This document shows, piece by piece, positions 1 to 7,599 of a DNA stretch of 11,383 bases. Origin of the DNA: Desulfobacteraceae bacterium (GTDB lineage Bacteria > Desulfobacterota > Desulfobacteria > Desulfobacterales > Desulfobacteraceae). The notes under the pieces are model-generated. The model was not told where the DNA came from, did no database searches, and saw only the letters and a program-made list of their open reading frames with translations. The stretch lies in NCBI GenBank assembly GCA_003354055.1, contig PIVQ01000173.1:1-11383 (forward strand). Reading direction: 5' to 3'. Within the stretch, counting starts at the first letter, position 1. Each line of letters opens with the position of its first letter. A program made the translations under genes and the position numbers.

Positions 1-1886
1 CCGGCCCAGTTTCTCCGGGCCACGCCGCCCATGACATCCCAAAGCATTGATGATTGAATGATGCTGTCTACCTGTTCGCTGCCGTCCAGCACAAGGCCGA
101 AACCGCCGTTAATGGCTTTGCCGATACCGGTACCGCCGCCGTTGTGAAGGGCCACCATAGTCATGCCCCGGGCTGCATTACCGGCAAAACAATGGGTGGC
201 CATGTCTGCGCAGACATTGGACCCGTCATAGATGTTTGCGGTTTCCCTGAAGGGGGAGTCGGTGCCTCCCGGATCATGGTGATCGCGGCCCAGCATGATG
301 GGGCCGGATACCTCCTTGTTTCTGACCATTTCATTAAATCTTAACGCAATGGCCACCCTGCCCCCGGCATCCTGATAGAGGATGCGGGCCTGACTGCCCA
401 CCACCATTTTATTCTTTTTGGCATCCCTGATCCAGATGTAATTGTCCCTGTCTTCGGGTCTGCGGGTAGGATCGATACAGGCCATGGCAGCTGCATCGGT
501 CTTGTCCAGATCTTTTGGATCACCGCTTAAGCATACCCAGCGAAAAGGCCCGTAACCATAGTCAAAGATTGGTCCCATGATATCTTCAAAATAGGAGGGA
601 TAGACAAACCCGTCCTTGGCATCTATGCCGTTTTTGGCAACGCCCTGAACACCGGCATCAAAAACCGCCTTCAAAAAGGCATTGCCGTAATCAAAGAAGT
701 AGGTGCCCTTTTGAACAATTTTTCCAATTACTTCATAATGTTTTTTCAGACTTTCATCCACCAGGGTCTTAAATTTATCCCTGTCAGATGTCAGCAGTTC
801 GGTCCTCTCCTCAAAGCTGATACCTACCGGACAATAGCCCCCGTCATAGACCACGTGGCAGGAAGTCTGGTCTGACAAAAGATCCACTTTAAGGTCTTTG
901 TCCACAAGAAATTCAATAAGATCCACTACATTGCCGTGATAGGCAATAGAGGTGTTTGCTTTGGCCTCAACCGCTTCCTTGGCAGTGGTATAGACAGTCT
1001 CCAGGTCATCGGACACCACATCCACCCAGCCCTGGGAATGACGGGTTTCCACCCGGGAAAGGTCCACTTCAGCGGTAATGGAAACAGCCCCTGAAATCTT
1101 GGCAGCCTTGGGCTGGGCACCGCTCATACCGCCCAGACCGGAAGAGACAAAAAGCAACCCTGCCAGATCACCGTCTCCTGGAACACCGCACATTTTCCTG
1201 CCCGCATTGAGAAGGGTATTATATGTACCGTGGACAATGCCCTGGGGACCGATATACATCCAACCGCCTGCCGTCATCTGCCCGTAAGACGAGACACCCA
1301 TCTGTGCTGCCACTTCCCAGTCATCGGGATTGTCATACAACCCGACCATGAGTCCATTTGTGATGATTACCCTGGGATTGTCGGGAGAGGATTTAAATAG
1401 ACCCAGGGGGTGGCCGGACTGCATAACCAGCGTCTGGTCTTCGGTCAAATTCTCCAGATATCGTTTGATCAGCAGATACTGCATCCAGTTCTGGCAAACC
1501 GCACCGGTTTCCCCATAGGTCACCAGTTCGTAAGGGTAAAGGGCCACATCAAAATCCAGATTGTTATCGATCATCACCTGGATGGCTTTGGCGGCCTCAC
1601 ACCGACCCTTATATTCGGTGATGGGTTTGGCTTTGAGTTCCTCAGCCGGCCGGAACCTATATCCGTAAATCCGGCCATGGGTTTTCAGTTCATCCAGGAA
1701 TTCAGGTATCAGGATTTCATGAAGGGGCTCGGGAATATAGCGGAGTGCATTTTTCAGGGCAACAGCTGTCTGTTTAGGGGTGAGGCGGAATCCCCTGTCC
1801 GGTGCGCGGCGGATACCTGGTTTAAATTCCTTTTTTTCCGGTAAATCGTCAGGCAGACAAATGCTCATGGATGCTTGATTGGTCAT
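1..1886 (-). CDS. hutU: Urocanate hydratase (urocanase), long form, C-terminus beyond window
   Basis: Second enzyme of histidine degradation. It hydrates urocanate to 4-imidazolone-5-propionate using tightly bound NAD+ and acts in the cytoplasm. The reverse-strand frame stays open from ATG at 1886 to the window edge, giving 628 codons. Family landmarks are GLGGMSGAQ (residues 250-258, NAD-binding glycine-rich segment), DQTSCH, FRWVCLSGD (448-456), GRDHHDPGG (533-541), SPFRETANIYDGS and ALHNGGGTGIG. Short bacterial HutU proteins are about 555 residues. The visible 628 residues place this in the longer, about 670-residue class, so perhaps 40-50 residues are missing. Where short enzymes read ARICW, this one reads ARILY (L503); as I recall, the long class shares this. 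A good ribosome binding site (AAGGAGG) precedes the ATG. It is transcribed divergently from the hybrid kinase. No other hut gene is visible; partners may lie beyond position 1. Confidence 0.96.
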   Translation of the reverse strand, partial: MTNQASMSICLPDDLPEKKEFKPGIRRAPDRGFRLTPKQTAVALKNALRYIPEPLHEILIPEFLDELKTHGRIYGYRFRPAEELKAKPITEYKGRCEAAKAIQVMIDNNLDFDVALYPYELVTYGETGAVCQNWMQYLLIKRYLENLTEDQTLVMQSGHPLGLFKSSPDNPRVIITNGLMVGLYDNPDDWEVAAQMGVSSYGQMTAGGWMYIGPQGIVHGTYNTLLNAGRKMCGVPGDGDLAGLLFVSSGLGGMSGAQPKAAKISGAVSITAEVDLSRVETRHSQGWVDVVSDDLETVYTTAKEAVEAKANTSIAYHGNVVDLIEFLVDKDLKVDLLSDQTSCHVVYDGGYCPVGISFEERTELLTSDRDKFKTLVDESLKKHYEVIGKIVQKGTYFFDYGNAFLKAVFDAGVQGVAKNGIDAKDGFVYPSYFEDIMGPIFDYGYGPFRWVCLSGDPKDLDKTDAAAMACIDPTRRPEDRDNYIWIRDAKKNKMVVGSQARILYQDAGGRVAIALRFNEMVRNKEVSGPIMLGRDHHDPGGTDSPFRETANIYDGSNVCADMATHCFAGNAARGMTMVALHNGGGTGIGKAINGGFGLVLDGSEQVDSIIQSSMLWDVMGGVARRNWA

Positions 1887-1945
1887 ATTTCCCCTCCTTA
1901 TATTATCCTAAGGGTAAACCCCTTTTGAATTCATTGAAACAACAA

Positions 1946-1959
1946 CTTGTATATACAAG
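1946..1959. promoter_or_regulatory. Perfect 14 bp palindrome, likely HutC (GntR-family) operator
   Basis: CTTGTATATACAAG is its own reverse complement. It has the TGTA-N2-TACA core known for HutC repressors of histidine utilisation genes. It abuts the -10 box of the hutU promoter and covers the predicted start of transcription, so a bound repressor would block initiation. Relief by urocanate is the known HutC mechanism and is inferred here. A further TATACAA half site (1962-1968) pairs with TTGTATA (1947-1953), so a second overlapping dimer site is possible. The cognate regulator is not encoded in the window. Confidence 0.75.
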
Positions 1960-1988
1960 CTTATACAATTTTAATTTTTCTCTGTCAA
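1960..1988 (-). promoter_or_regulatory. Sigma-70-type promoter of hutU
   Basis: On the minus strand, TTGACA (1983-1988) is separated by exactly 17 bp from TATAAG (1960-1965). This is a consensus -35 box and a five-of-six -10 box. The expected start of transcription is near 1953, inside the palindrome at 1946-1959, leaving a leader of about 65 nt. The leader contains a small hairpin, with arms AAGGG and CCCTT at 1910-1924, shortly before the ribosome binding site. Only the sequence match supports this; no start-site data are available. Confidence 0.75.
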
Positions 1989-2111
1989 GCGTTGAGATCT
2001 TTACTCAAATCAATGGAGATCAACGGGAAAACGATGATTTGCAATATTGAAAAATCTCGTGTAATCTTTATTCATCTTTAGACAAACAACCGGCCTTACT
2101 TAAGGAGTGCC

Positions 2112-4139
2112 ATGCAACATCCTGCCGGCAAAAAAGAAGACAATACCAAATCGTCAACCGCAGAAACGAAAAGCAATGAGCTTGAGCATCTCTGGGGTGC
2201 CCTGCGCGGGAACGACGCCAAATACCGCACCCTGTTTGAAAAAGCAGGAGATGCCATCTTTTTTCTGGAAGCTGAGGGAGAAAACACCGGCCGGATCATT
2301 GATGCAAATCATTGTGCCGCCCAGATGCACGGGTATACCCGAAAAGAACTGATCGGAAAAAACATCAGGGAGCTGGACGGTCCGGACGATGCGGGAAAAG
2401 CCGCGGAGCGGATCCGCCGGATGGCAAAAGGAGAGTGGATCCGTACCGAGGCCGTCCACAGAAAAAAAGACGGCAGTCTGTTTTTTGTGGAGATCAGCGC
2501 CGGCATCATCCATCTTGACGACACCCCTTTTATTCTCGCCTTTGACAGAGATATTTCCCAGGACAAGAAAACCAGGGATGCCCTTGAAGAACAACTGACT
2601 TTTTTTCAGACTCTGATTGATACCATTCCAAGCCCGATTTTTTATAAGGACGAAACAGGCGTATACCTGGGATGCAACAAAGCCTTTGAACGTTTCATCG
2701 GCCTTTCCGGAAAAGAGGTAATCGGGAAATCAGTATTTGATGTAGCTCCCAAAGACCTGGCGCAAAAATATAAAGCTGCCGACGATGACCTGTTTGAACA
2801 AAAAGGAACCCAGGTTTATGAAGCCTCGGTAAAATATGCAGACGGCGCAATCCATGATGTAATTTTCAATAAGGCTGTGTTTTCGAAAAAGAGCGGGGAA
2901 CTTGGCGGAATGGTCGGGGTGATGCTGGATATCACCGATAGGAAAAAAACAGAGATTGAAAAACAGGAATTACGAAAAAAACTCTACCAGGCCCAGAAGA
3001 TGGAGGCCATCGGCAACCTGTCTGCAGGCATTGCCCATGATTTCAACAATATCCTTTCCGGAATACTTGGGTCTTCCCAACTGCTCAATCTCTATGCCAG
3101 TGAATCACCTAAACTGAAAAATGAGATTGAAAAAATCATCAGCGGCACCCACAGGGCTGCCGAATTGGTACGACAGATCTTAAGCTTCAGCCGACAGACG
3201 GAAACGGAAAAACTCTCTGTACGGGTTTCGCCAATCGTTCAGGAAGCCTTGAAACTGATCCGGGCCTCCATGCCCTCATTCATAAACATTGATACCCGAA
3301 TTTCCAGCAAATCCAGAATTATGGCTGACCCGGGAAGAATTCACCAGCTGATCATGAATCTGTGTACCAATGCCTGTCACGCCATGGCCGAAGAAGGCGG
3401 GACCCTCAGGGTAATCGTAAGGAAAACTGATATTTCCGACCATGAATCCGATCCGGAATTCAACCTTACGCCGGATAAATTCATGGTTCTTGAAATCTCG
3501 GATACCGGCTGCGGAATTTCCCAGGAACACATTGACAGGATATTTGAACCCTATTTTTCCACCAACTCCCACAAAGAGAGCACTGGATTAGGGCTGTCTA
3601 TTGTCCATGCCGTTGTGAAAGAACACCAGGGCCACATCAAGGTTATCAGCCACCAGGACAAAGGCTCTCTGTTTAAAGTCTATTTTCCGATAGTTAAAAA
3701 AGATTATGAACTTCCGAACCCAAAAGGTCCGGAGATATCAGAGGAAAGTCCGGGAACCGAGTTGATCATGATCGTTGATGATGAAGACTATATCCTAAGC
3801 TCTACCAGCGGTTACCTTGAAGACTGGGGATACCGGACCTGCTGTTTTTCCGACGGAGCAGAGGCTTGGGCCGCCTTTAAGGCAGATCCGACTATGATCG
3901 ACCTGCTGATTACAGACATGACCATGCCCGGTTTAAAAGGCAATGAACTTGCAAGGCAAATTCAGGCTTTAAAACCTGGACTGCCCGTCATACTCTGCTC
4001 TGGTCATCGCCAAGAGAGCGCAGATAAAAGCCCGGAGATTGCCGACAATCTTAACTTCTTTCAAAAGCCGGTGGACCTGCATACCCTCACCCGGACTGTC
4101 CGTAAAATGCTTGATAAGAAAAAAGGCCACCTCCTCTAA
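2112..4139 (+). CDS. Hybrid sensor histidine kinase, PAS-PAS-HisKA-HATPase-REC
   Basis: A soluble 675-residue hybrid kinase with no signal peptide or membrane segment. Domain order is: short charged N-terminus; PAS domain about 35-150 (YRTLFEKAGDAIF to DRDISQDKK); PAS domain about 163-278 (LIDTIPSPIF to DITDRKKTE); coiled linker; HisKA with H-box GIAHDFNN and phospho-acceptor H309; HATPase with N-box around N420, G1 box DTGCGI, F-box IFEPYFST and G2 box TGLGLSI; then a C-terminal receiver with acidic D556/D557, phospho-acceptor D602 (TDMTMPG), S630 and K652. All catalytic positions are intact. No DNA-binding output is present, so phosphate probably moves from D602 to an unlinked phosphotransfer protein, or the receiver regulates the kinase. 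AAGGAG at 2102-2107 supports this start, though the 4 nt spacing is short. It is divergent from hutU; a role in histidine sensing would be speculation. The promoter is unclear; TTGAAA at 2047 has no convincing -10 box. Confidence 0.93.
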   Translation: MQHPAGKKEDNTKSSTAETKSNELEHLWGALRGNDAKYRTLFEKAGDAIFFLEAEGENTGRIIDANHCAAQMHGYTRKELIGKNIRELDGPDDAGKAAERIRRMAKGEWIRTEAVHRKKDGSLFFVEISAGIIHLDDTPFILAFDRDISQDKKTRDALEEQLTFFQTLIDTIPSPIFYKDETGVYLGCNKAFERFIGLSGKEVIGKSVFDVAPKDLAQKYKAADDDLFEQKGTQVYEASVKYADGAIHDVIFNKAVFSKKSGELGGMVGVMLDITDRKKTEIEKQELRKKLYQAQKMEAIGNLSAGIAHDFNNILSGILGSSQLLNLYASESPKLKNEIEKIISGTHRAAELVRQILSFSRQTETEKLSVRVSPIVQEALKLIRASMPSFINIDTRISSKSRIMADPGRIHQLIMNLCTNACHAMAEEGGTLRVIVRKTDISDHESDPEFNLTPDKFMVLEISDTGCGISQEHIDRIFEPYFSTNSHKESTGLGLSIVHAVVKEHQGHIKVISHQDKGSLFKVYFPIVKKDYELPNPKGPEISEESPGTELIMIVDDEDYILSSTSGYLEDWGYRTCCFSDGAEAWAAFKADPTMIDLLITDMTMPGLKGNELARQIQALKPGLPVILCSGHRQESADKSPEIADNLNFFQKPVDLHTLTRTVRKMLDKKKGHLL

Positions 4140-4147
4140 TATTAGAG
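4134..4147. repeat. 14 bp perfect palindrome over the kinase stop codon
   Basis: CTCTAATATTAGAG is self-complementary and contains the TAA stop of the hybrid kinase. It sits in the 36 bp gap between two convergent genes. There is no T-run after it on either strand, so it is a poor intrinsic terminator. It may be a protein-binding site or chance. Confidence 0.4.
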
Positions 4148-4175
4148 ATACCCAAAAGGCTGAAAACGACTTGTC

Positions 4176-6230
4176 TTATTTTAATTTATAATATTTGAGT
4201 TCACCCTTGTTTTTAGACTTGAGCTTAAGCTTCCTCATCCCGTATTTTTTTCCATTTATGGCAACGGTATTGTCCGTCCCTTTCCAGGTATATGATTCAG
4301 AGTCGGCAAAGAAATAAAAAACACGATTAGGAGACCGGGCAATAATGCCTCTTTCGCCCGGTTTAAGCTTGGCCCAGGATTTGGTTGTCCATTGGTCATC
4401 GCTGCCCAGGATGCGCAGGGCCAGGTAAACGGTTTCATCAGTGATGTTATGAAAACCGTAGTGGTAAAGGCTTTTGTTTTCCAGAATGCTCACCAGATTT
4501 TTATAGGCGTCCCTGGTTTTTTGGACGGCGTCCTCCCCCTGAAGGATTAAGGCAGGAATCTGTTCGGGCAGGTCTTTGCTGTCCCTGAATGTTCTGGCTA
4601 TGTCCAAAACGGTCAGACCCGCCTTGTTTTTCGCCTTTAGATTAACTTCTCCTGCCATAAGGGCCTTGATATGTCCCCAGCACTGGTTGTTTACAGCCAC
4701 CATCAGGGGCGTATCCCCCTCTGTGCTCCTGCTGTCCCCGTCAGCTCCGGCTTTGAGAAGAAATGCGGTTTCCTCAGGGGAGGCAAACCTGTTTCTGACC
4801 GTATGATGGAGAGGGCCGTATCCCTTGTTGTCCCGGGCATTGATATCAGCACCGGCATTGAGGAGGGATTCTATTTTCCCGAATCCCCGGTAGCAGACGG
4901 TTCTGCTTAAGGGAGTACGGCCGGTACTGTCTTTTATGTCCGGATCACATCCGATTTCGAGCAGGGCCTGTAATACGTCAGTGCCTCTTTGGTAATGGGC
5001 TGCAATATGAAGATAGCCGTCCCCGTCCGGAGTTCTGACTTCTGTATCCAGGTCCTCTGCCGCTCCCAAAAGAAGGATCATCTCAGAGTCTTTCATCTTA
5101 ACTGCAATGCTCATTGCCGTTGTTTTATCCGGCGAAGAAAGATTTACATCCACACCCCGTTCAATGGCCTGCTCCACCCCCGGATAATCTTTCATGGCCA
5201 CCAGTGCCATCAGGGGAGAGACCTTGGAGAGGGCAGTCACCCTGGCTGCCGTTGCAATAACCTTCTGAGCATTTTTCAAGGGGAAAATCACCTGAACCCT
5301 TTCATCAAGGGTGGTGACCAGATCGAATTGGATGGATTTCCCTTTGCCTATCAGACCAAAACTTTCCTGATCAAGTGGGATGGAGATTTTTTGGACAGGG
5401 GCATCCCCGGACAGCCGTCCCTCCGCACTACCGGGCAAAGCTATTTGGTCAATTCGTATACCGGTTACTTCCCTTAAATATTTTTTTTGCTCCTTTACCG
5501 AGTCGGTATTCGCCCAAGGATAAAGACCGGGTGTAAACAACAATACAGGGGCACCGGTGTCAAACCCAACCTCAAGGGTATGAGATCCGAAAATATCCCC
5601 AAGTTCTTTCTTATACCGCTGCATGGTCACTTTAGCCCGGTACCCTGTGTTTCCATCCGGAGATGACCAAATCTTCCACTTGGCACGGGGCTCTGAAAAG
5701 GTCTGAATTTCTTTTGCACGCTCTTTTCTGTAATATCCCAGGGTGATCTTGGGGTTGCTTCTCTCTCCCTTTGCACTGATAACGATCTCATAATACATCT
5801 TCTCAAACTCCAGGCCGGCGCTGCGAAAAAAGACCTTAACGCCTGAATCCGACACCTGTTCCCCATGAAAAAGGGCCAGAGGCTCCATGACTTTATTTCC
5901 CACATCATTGACCGCATCATCCCAGGTGTCTGTCAGGGTGATTTGCGCCCTGTCTTTTCCCACGATACAGGAAAGGTTTTTACCTGTTGCCTCAAAAAAA
6001 GCCTTGGATTCAAACCGGAGCTGCATTTTTTCCTCATCCATGACAATTGCCGTAAAATGGGTGCCGTCTTCAAGAAGAGAGGTATCCCCTTTAAAATGGA
6101 TGTCAAAAACCCGGGACATCTCATCCGTGAACAGCCTTGCCGTTTCAGGACCTGAAAGTGAGGGAGCGGCATAACTAATTGGGGGCAGAAACAAAAGTAC
6201 CAAAAGGACAAACCAACCAAAATATTTCAT
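4176..6230 (-). CDS. Exported ankyrin-repeat protein of unknown function
   Basis: The 684-residue product starts with a clear signal peptide (MKYFGWFVLLVLLFLPPISYA, cleavage near A21/A22), so it is probably periplasmic or surface-exposed. Residues about 22-335 are a beta-rich region I do not recognise. Residues about 336-565 hold some five or six ankyrin repeats; the clearest are GDGYLHIAAHYQRG, TGRTPLSRTV...LLNAGADINARD, KGYGPLHHTV...LLKAGADGDSR and EGDTPLMVAV. Such repeats bind other proteins. The last 100 residues (HNITDETVYLALRI, SWAKLKPGERGII, RVFYFFADS) resemble the DUF1036-type fold where a polypeptide reports altered surface hydration or water-loving residues, but I am unsure of this match. 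I chose ATG at 6230: it has GAGGA upstream and begins a clean signal peptide. A TTG at 6242 would add only four residues. It is convergent with the kinase and divergent from tdh. Confidence 0.85.
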   Translation of the reverse strand: MKYFGWFVLLVLLFLPPISYAAPSLSGPETARLFTDEMSRVFDIHFKGDTSLLEDGTHFTAIVMDEEKMQLRFESKAFFEATGKNLSCIVGKDRAQITLTDTWDDAVNDVGNKVMEPLALFHGEQVSDSGVKVFFRSAGLEFEKMYYEIVISAKGERSNPKITLGYYRKERAKEIQTFSEPRAKWKIWSSPDGNTGYRAKVTMQRYKKELGDIFGSHTLEVGFDTGAPVLLFTPGLYPWANTDSVKEQKKYLREVTGIRIDQIALPGSAEGRLSGDAPVQKISIPLDQESFGLIGKGKSIQFDLVTTLDERVQVIFPLKNAQKVIATAARVTALSKVSPLMALVAMKDYPGVEQAIERGVDVNLSSPDKTTAMSIAVKMKDSEMILLLGAAEDLDTEVRTPDGDGYLHIAAHYQRGTDVLQALLEIGCDPDIKDSTGRTPLSRTVCYRGFGKIESLLNAGADINARDNKGYGPLHHTVRNRFASPEETAFLLKAGADGDSRSTEGDTPLMVAVNNQCWGHIKALMAGEVNLKAKNKAGLTVLDIARTFRDSKDLPEQIPALILQGEDAVQKTRDAYKNLVSILENKSLYHYGFHNITDETVYLALRILGSDDQWTTKSWAKLKPGERGIIARSPNRVFYFFADSESYTWKGTDNTVAINGKKYGMRKLKLKSKNKGELKYYKLK

Positions 6231-6286
6231 GGATCCTCGCAAGGAATGGTGTCAGATTACAGCAACGTTTGGGTTAAAAAAGCGAT

Positions 6287-6316
6287 ACAATAGGACAGAA
6301 CTATTCTTTCTGTCAA
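6287..6316 (-). promoter_or_regulatory. Candidate sigma-70 promoter of the ankyrin-repeat gene
   Basis: On the minus strand a perfect TTGACA (6311-6316) is followed after 18 bp by TATTGT (6287-6292, four of six). The -35 box and spacer coincide with the GACAGAA/TTCTGTC repeats at 6294-6328, so a regulator bound there would compete with RNA polymerase. The gene start lies about 50 nt downstream of the predicted start of transcription. Confidence 0.5.
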
Positions 6317-6328
6317 GAAAGACAGAAA
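6294..6328. repeat. Three alternating GACAGAA/TTCTGTC elements, operator-like
   Basis: GACAGAA (6294-6300), TTTCTGTC (6307-6314) and GACAGAAA (6321-6328) alternate in orientation. The central copy can pair with either neighbour: 7 bp arms with a 6-7 nt gap on the left, 8 bp arms with a 6 nt gap on the right. The evenly spaced, inverted arrangement suggests a site for a dimeric regulator between the divergent ankyrin-repeat and tdh genes. Confidence 0.55.
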
Positions 6329-6345
6329 ATTACTGTAGCACCCAT

Positions 6346-6375
6346 AAGACATGGCCTTTTAAATTTGGCTATGAT
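6346..6375 (+). promoter_or_regulatory. Weak candidate promoter of tdh
   Basis: AAGACA (6346-6351, four of six) and TATGAT (6370-6375, five of six) are 18 bp apart, about 50 nt before the tdh start. The -10 box is good and the -35 box mediocre, so activation or a different sigma factor is possible. Confidence 0.3.
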
Positions 6376-6417
6376 ATTGTTAATACTATCCAATTTCATA
6401 TTTTTTTTTATAACTAT

Positions 6418-6426
6418 GGGGGTGAT
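6418..6426 (+). promoter_or_regulatory. Strong ribosome binding site that fixes the tdh start
   Basis: GGGGGTGAT differs from the ideal anti-SD complement GGAGGTGAT at one base. It lies 4-6 nt before ATG at 6431, so that ATG is preferred over the more distal ATG at 6440 and over in-frame upstream codons reaching back to 6365. Starting upstream would add a hydrophobic N-terminus not found in the family. Confidence 0.7.
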
Positions 6427-6430
6427 GCGC

Positions 6431-7465
6431 ATGAAAACCATGAAAGCCCTGACAAAATCCAAACCGGAACCCGGATTGTGGCTGGAAGAGATTCCCATTC
6501 CTGAAATCAGTCACAACGAGGTTCTCATTAAAATTGTAAAAACCGCCATCTGCGGCACCGATATCCACATTTACAATTGGGACAAATGGTCACAAAAAAC
6601 TATTCCCGTGCCCATGCACATCGGCCATGAATTTGTGGGCCGTATTGAAAAAACAGGATCCCATGTTAAAGATTTCAAACCCGGTGATCTTGTTTCAGGT
6701 GAAGGCCATCTGGTCTGCGGCCATTGCCGCAACTGCCTGGCCGGCCGCCGGCATCTGTGCAACGATACCAGAGGCGTAGGGGTAAACCGGTCCGGCGCCT
6801 TTGCCCAATACCTGGCCATCCCGGTGACCAATGTCTGGTACTGCGATCCCAATATCCCCATGGATATCCTGGCCTGTTTTGACCCCCTGGGCAACGCCAC
6901 CCATACAGCCCTCTCCTTTGATGTCCTGGGAGAAGACGTTCTCATCACCGGAGCCGGCCCCATAGGTTGTATGGCTGCCGCCATTGCCAGGCATTCAGGT
7001 GCCCGCCATATTGTGGTGACAGATGTGAACCCCTACCGCCTGGATCTGGCCAAAAAGGCCGGGGCCACCCTGACCATTGATGTGACCAAATCCAGTGTTG
7101 AAGAGGCAAAAAGCCACTTAGGCATGAAAGAAGGCTTTGACGTGGCCATGGAAATGTCCGGCAACCCTGCGGCCCTGTCCGCCATCCTGGATAATATGTG
7201 CCACGGCGGAAAAATTGCCATGCTCGGCATCATGCCGGAAAATACCGAAATCGACTGGAACAAGGTGGTGTTCAATATGCTCACCATCAAAGGCATCTAC
7301 GGCAGGGAAATGTATGAAACCTGGTACAAAATGACCGCCATGCTCCAGACCGGCCTGGATATCAGCCCTCTGATCACCCATAAATTTCACTATACGGATT
7401 TCCAGAAGGGATTTGAGGTGATGGCATCCGGGCAGTCTGGGAAGGTGATCCTCGACTGGAGCTGA
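6431..7465 (+). CDS. tdh: L-threonine 3-dehydrogenase
   Basis: Zinc-dependent, NAD-linked medium-chain dehydrogenase that oxidises threonine to 2-amino-3-ketobutyrate, the substrate of the downstream kbl product. The 344 residues compare well with about 341 in E. coli Tdh, and long stretches look nearly identical ([42 protein letters not shown]). Catalytic zinc ligands are C41 in CGTD and H66/E67 in GHE. Structural zinc cysteines are C96, C99, C102 and C110. The Rossmann motif GAGPIG (174-179), with D198 at the end of the second strand, fits NAD preference. Expression is probably shared with kbl, although the two are separated by an unusual insert with inverted repeats, and a 23 bp inverted repeat sits on the stop codon. 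Confidence 0.97.
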   Translation: MKTMKALTKSKPEPGLWLEEIPIPEISHNEVLIKIVKTAICGTDIHIYNWDKWSQKTIPVPMHIGHEFVGRIEKTGSHVKDFKPGDLVSGEGHLVCGHCRNCLAGRRHLCNDTRGVGVNRSGAFAQYLAIPVTNVWYCDPNIPMDILACFDPLGNATHTALSFDVLGEDVLITGAGPIGCMAAAIARHSGARHIVVTDVNPYRLDLAKKAGATLTIDVTKSSVEEAKSHLGMKEGFDVAMEMSGNPAALSAILDNMCHGGKIAMLGIMPENTEIDWNKVVFNMLTIKGIYGREMYETWYKMTAMLQTGLDISPLITHKFHYTDFQKGFEVMASGQSGKVILDWS

Positions 7466-7475
7466 GCTCCAGTCG
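7453..7475. repeat. 23 bp inverted repeat over the tdh stop codon
   Basis: Arms CGACTGGAGCT (7453-7463) and AGCTCCAGTCG (7465-7475) are perfect reverse complements around one central base. In RNA this gives a stem of up to about 9 bp with a short loop. The TGA stop (7463-7465) lies in the middle. No T-run follows, so it looks more like a processing or stability hairpin, or an insertion footprint, than an intrinsic terminator. Confidence 0.65.
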
Positions 7476-7487
7476 GGAGCAAGAACG

Positions 7488-7513
7488 GCGAGAACCGCTG
7501 GATCAGCGAGAAC
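7488..7513 (+). repeat. Left 26 bp inverted repeat flanking the four-helix-bundle gene
   Basis: This arm consists of GCGAGAACCGCT, one G, then GATCAGCGAGAAC. It is the reverse complement of 7902-7927 except at the single middle base (25 of 26). The octamer GCGAGAAC occurs at both ends of the arm, so each arm is itself internally repeated. It lies 23 bp after the tdh stop and 17 bp before the ATG at 7531. Confidence 0.85.
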
Positions 7514-7530
7514 GGGTGAAGGAAAATTTC

Positions 7531-7599
7531 ATGATTTCCTCTTTTGAAGAGCTTGAGGTTTGGAAAAAAATCCTGCAGACTGGCAGTGAGATTGTATGA
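7531..7599 (+). other. Out-of-frame ATG start of the four-helix-bundle gene (frameshift at A7)
   Basis: ATG at 7531 has AAGGA 7 nt upstream and encodes MISSFEELEVWKK, the typical N-terminus of the family. The frame then runs out at TGA 7597-7599. Removing one A from the seven-A run at 7564-7570 would join EVWKK directly to SCRLAVRLYELL in the downstream frame. The break is therefore a single-base indel in a homopolymer: a true mutation, slippage or phase variation, or a sequencing error. Confidence 0.8.

Noticed and set aside
1410..1844. Plus-strand open frame of 144 codons
   Set aside because: It is antisense to hutU, whose protein matches the urocanase family across the same region.
2154..2594. 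Minus-strand open frame of 146 codons inside the hybrid kinase gene
   Set aside because: It lies entirely opposite a well-supported PAS-domain coding region and has no family features.
6353..6370. Sigma-54 promoter (TGGC...GGC) upstream of tdh
   Set aside because: The GG and GC dinucleotides are 13 bp apart instead of the required 10, so the match fails.
6365..6430. Longer tdh with a hydrophobic N-terminal extension starting near 6365
   Set aside because: The extension begins at TTG with no ribosome binding site. It is absent from the Tdh family, and a near-ideal ribosome binding site sits at 6418-6426 just before ATG 6431.
6232..6430. Glycine riboswitch or other known riboswitch before tdh
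   Set aside because: The predicted leader is too short and no conserved aptamer core was seen.
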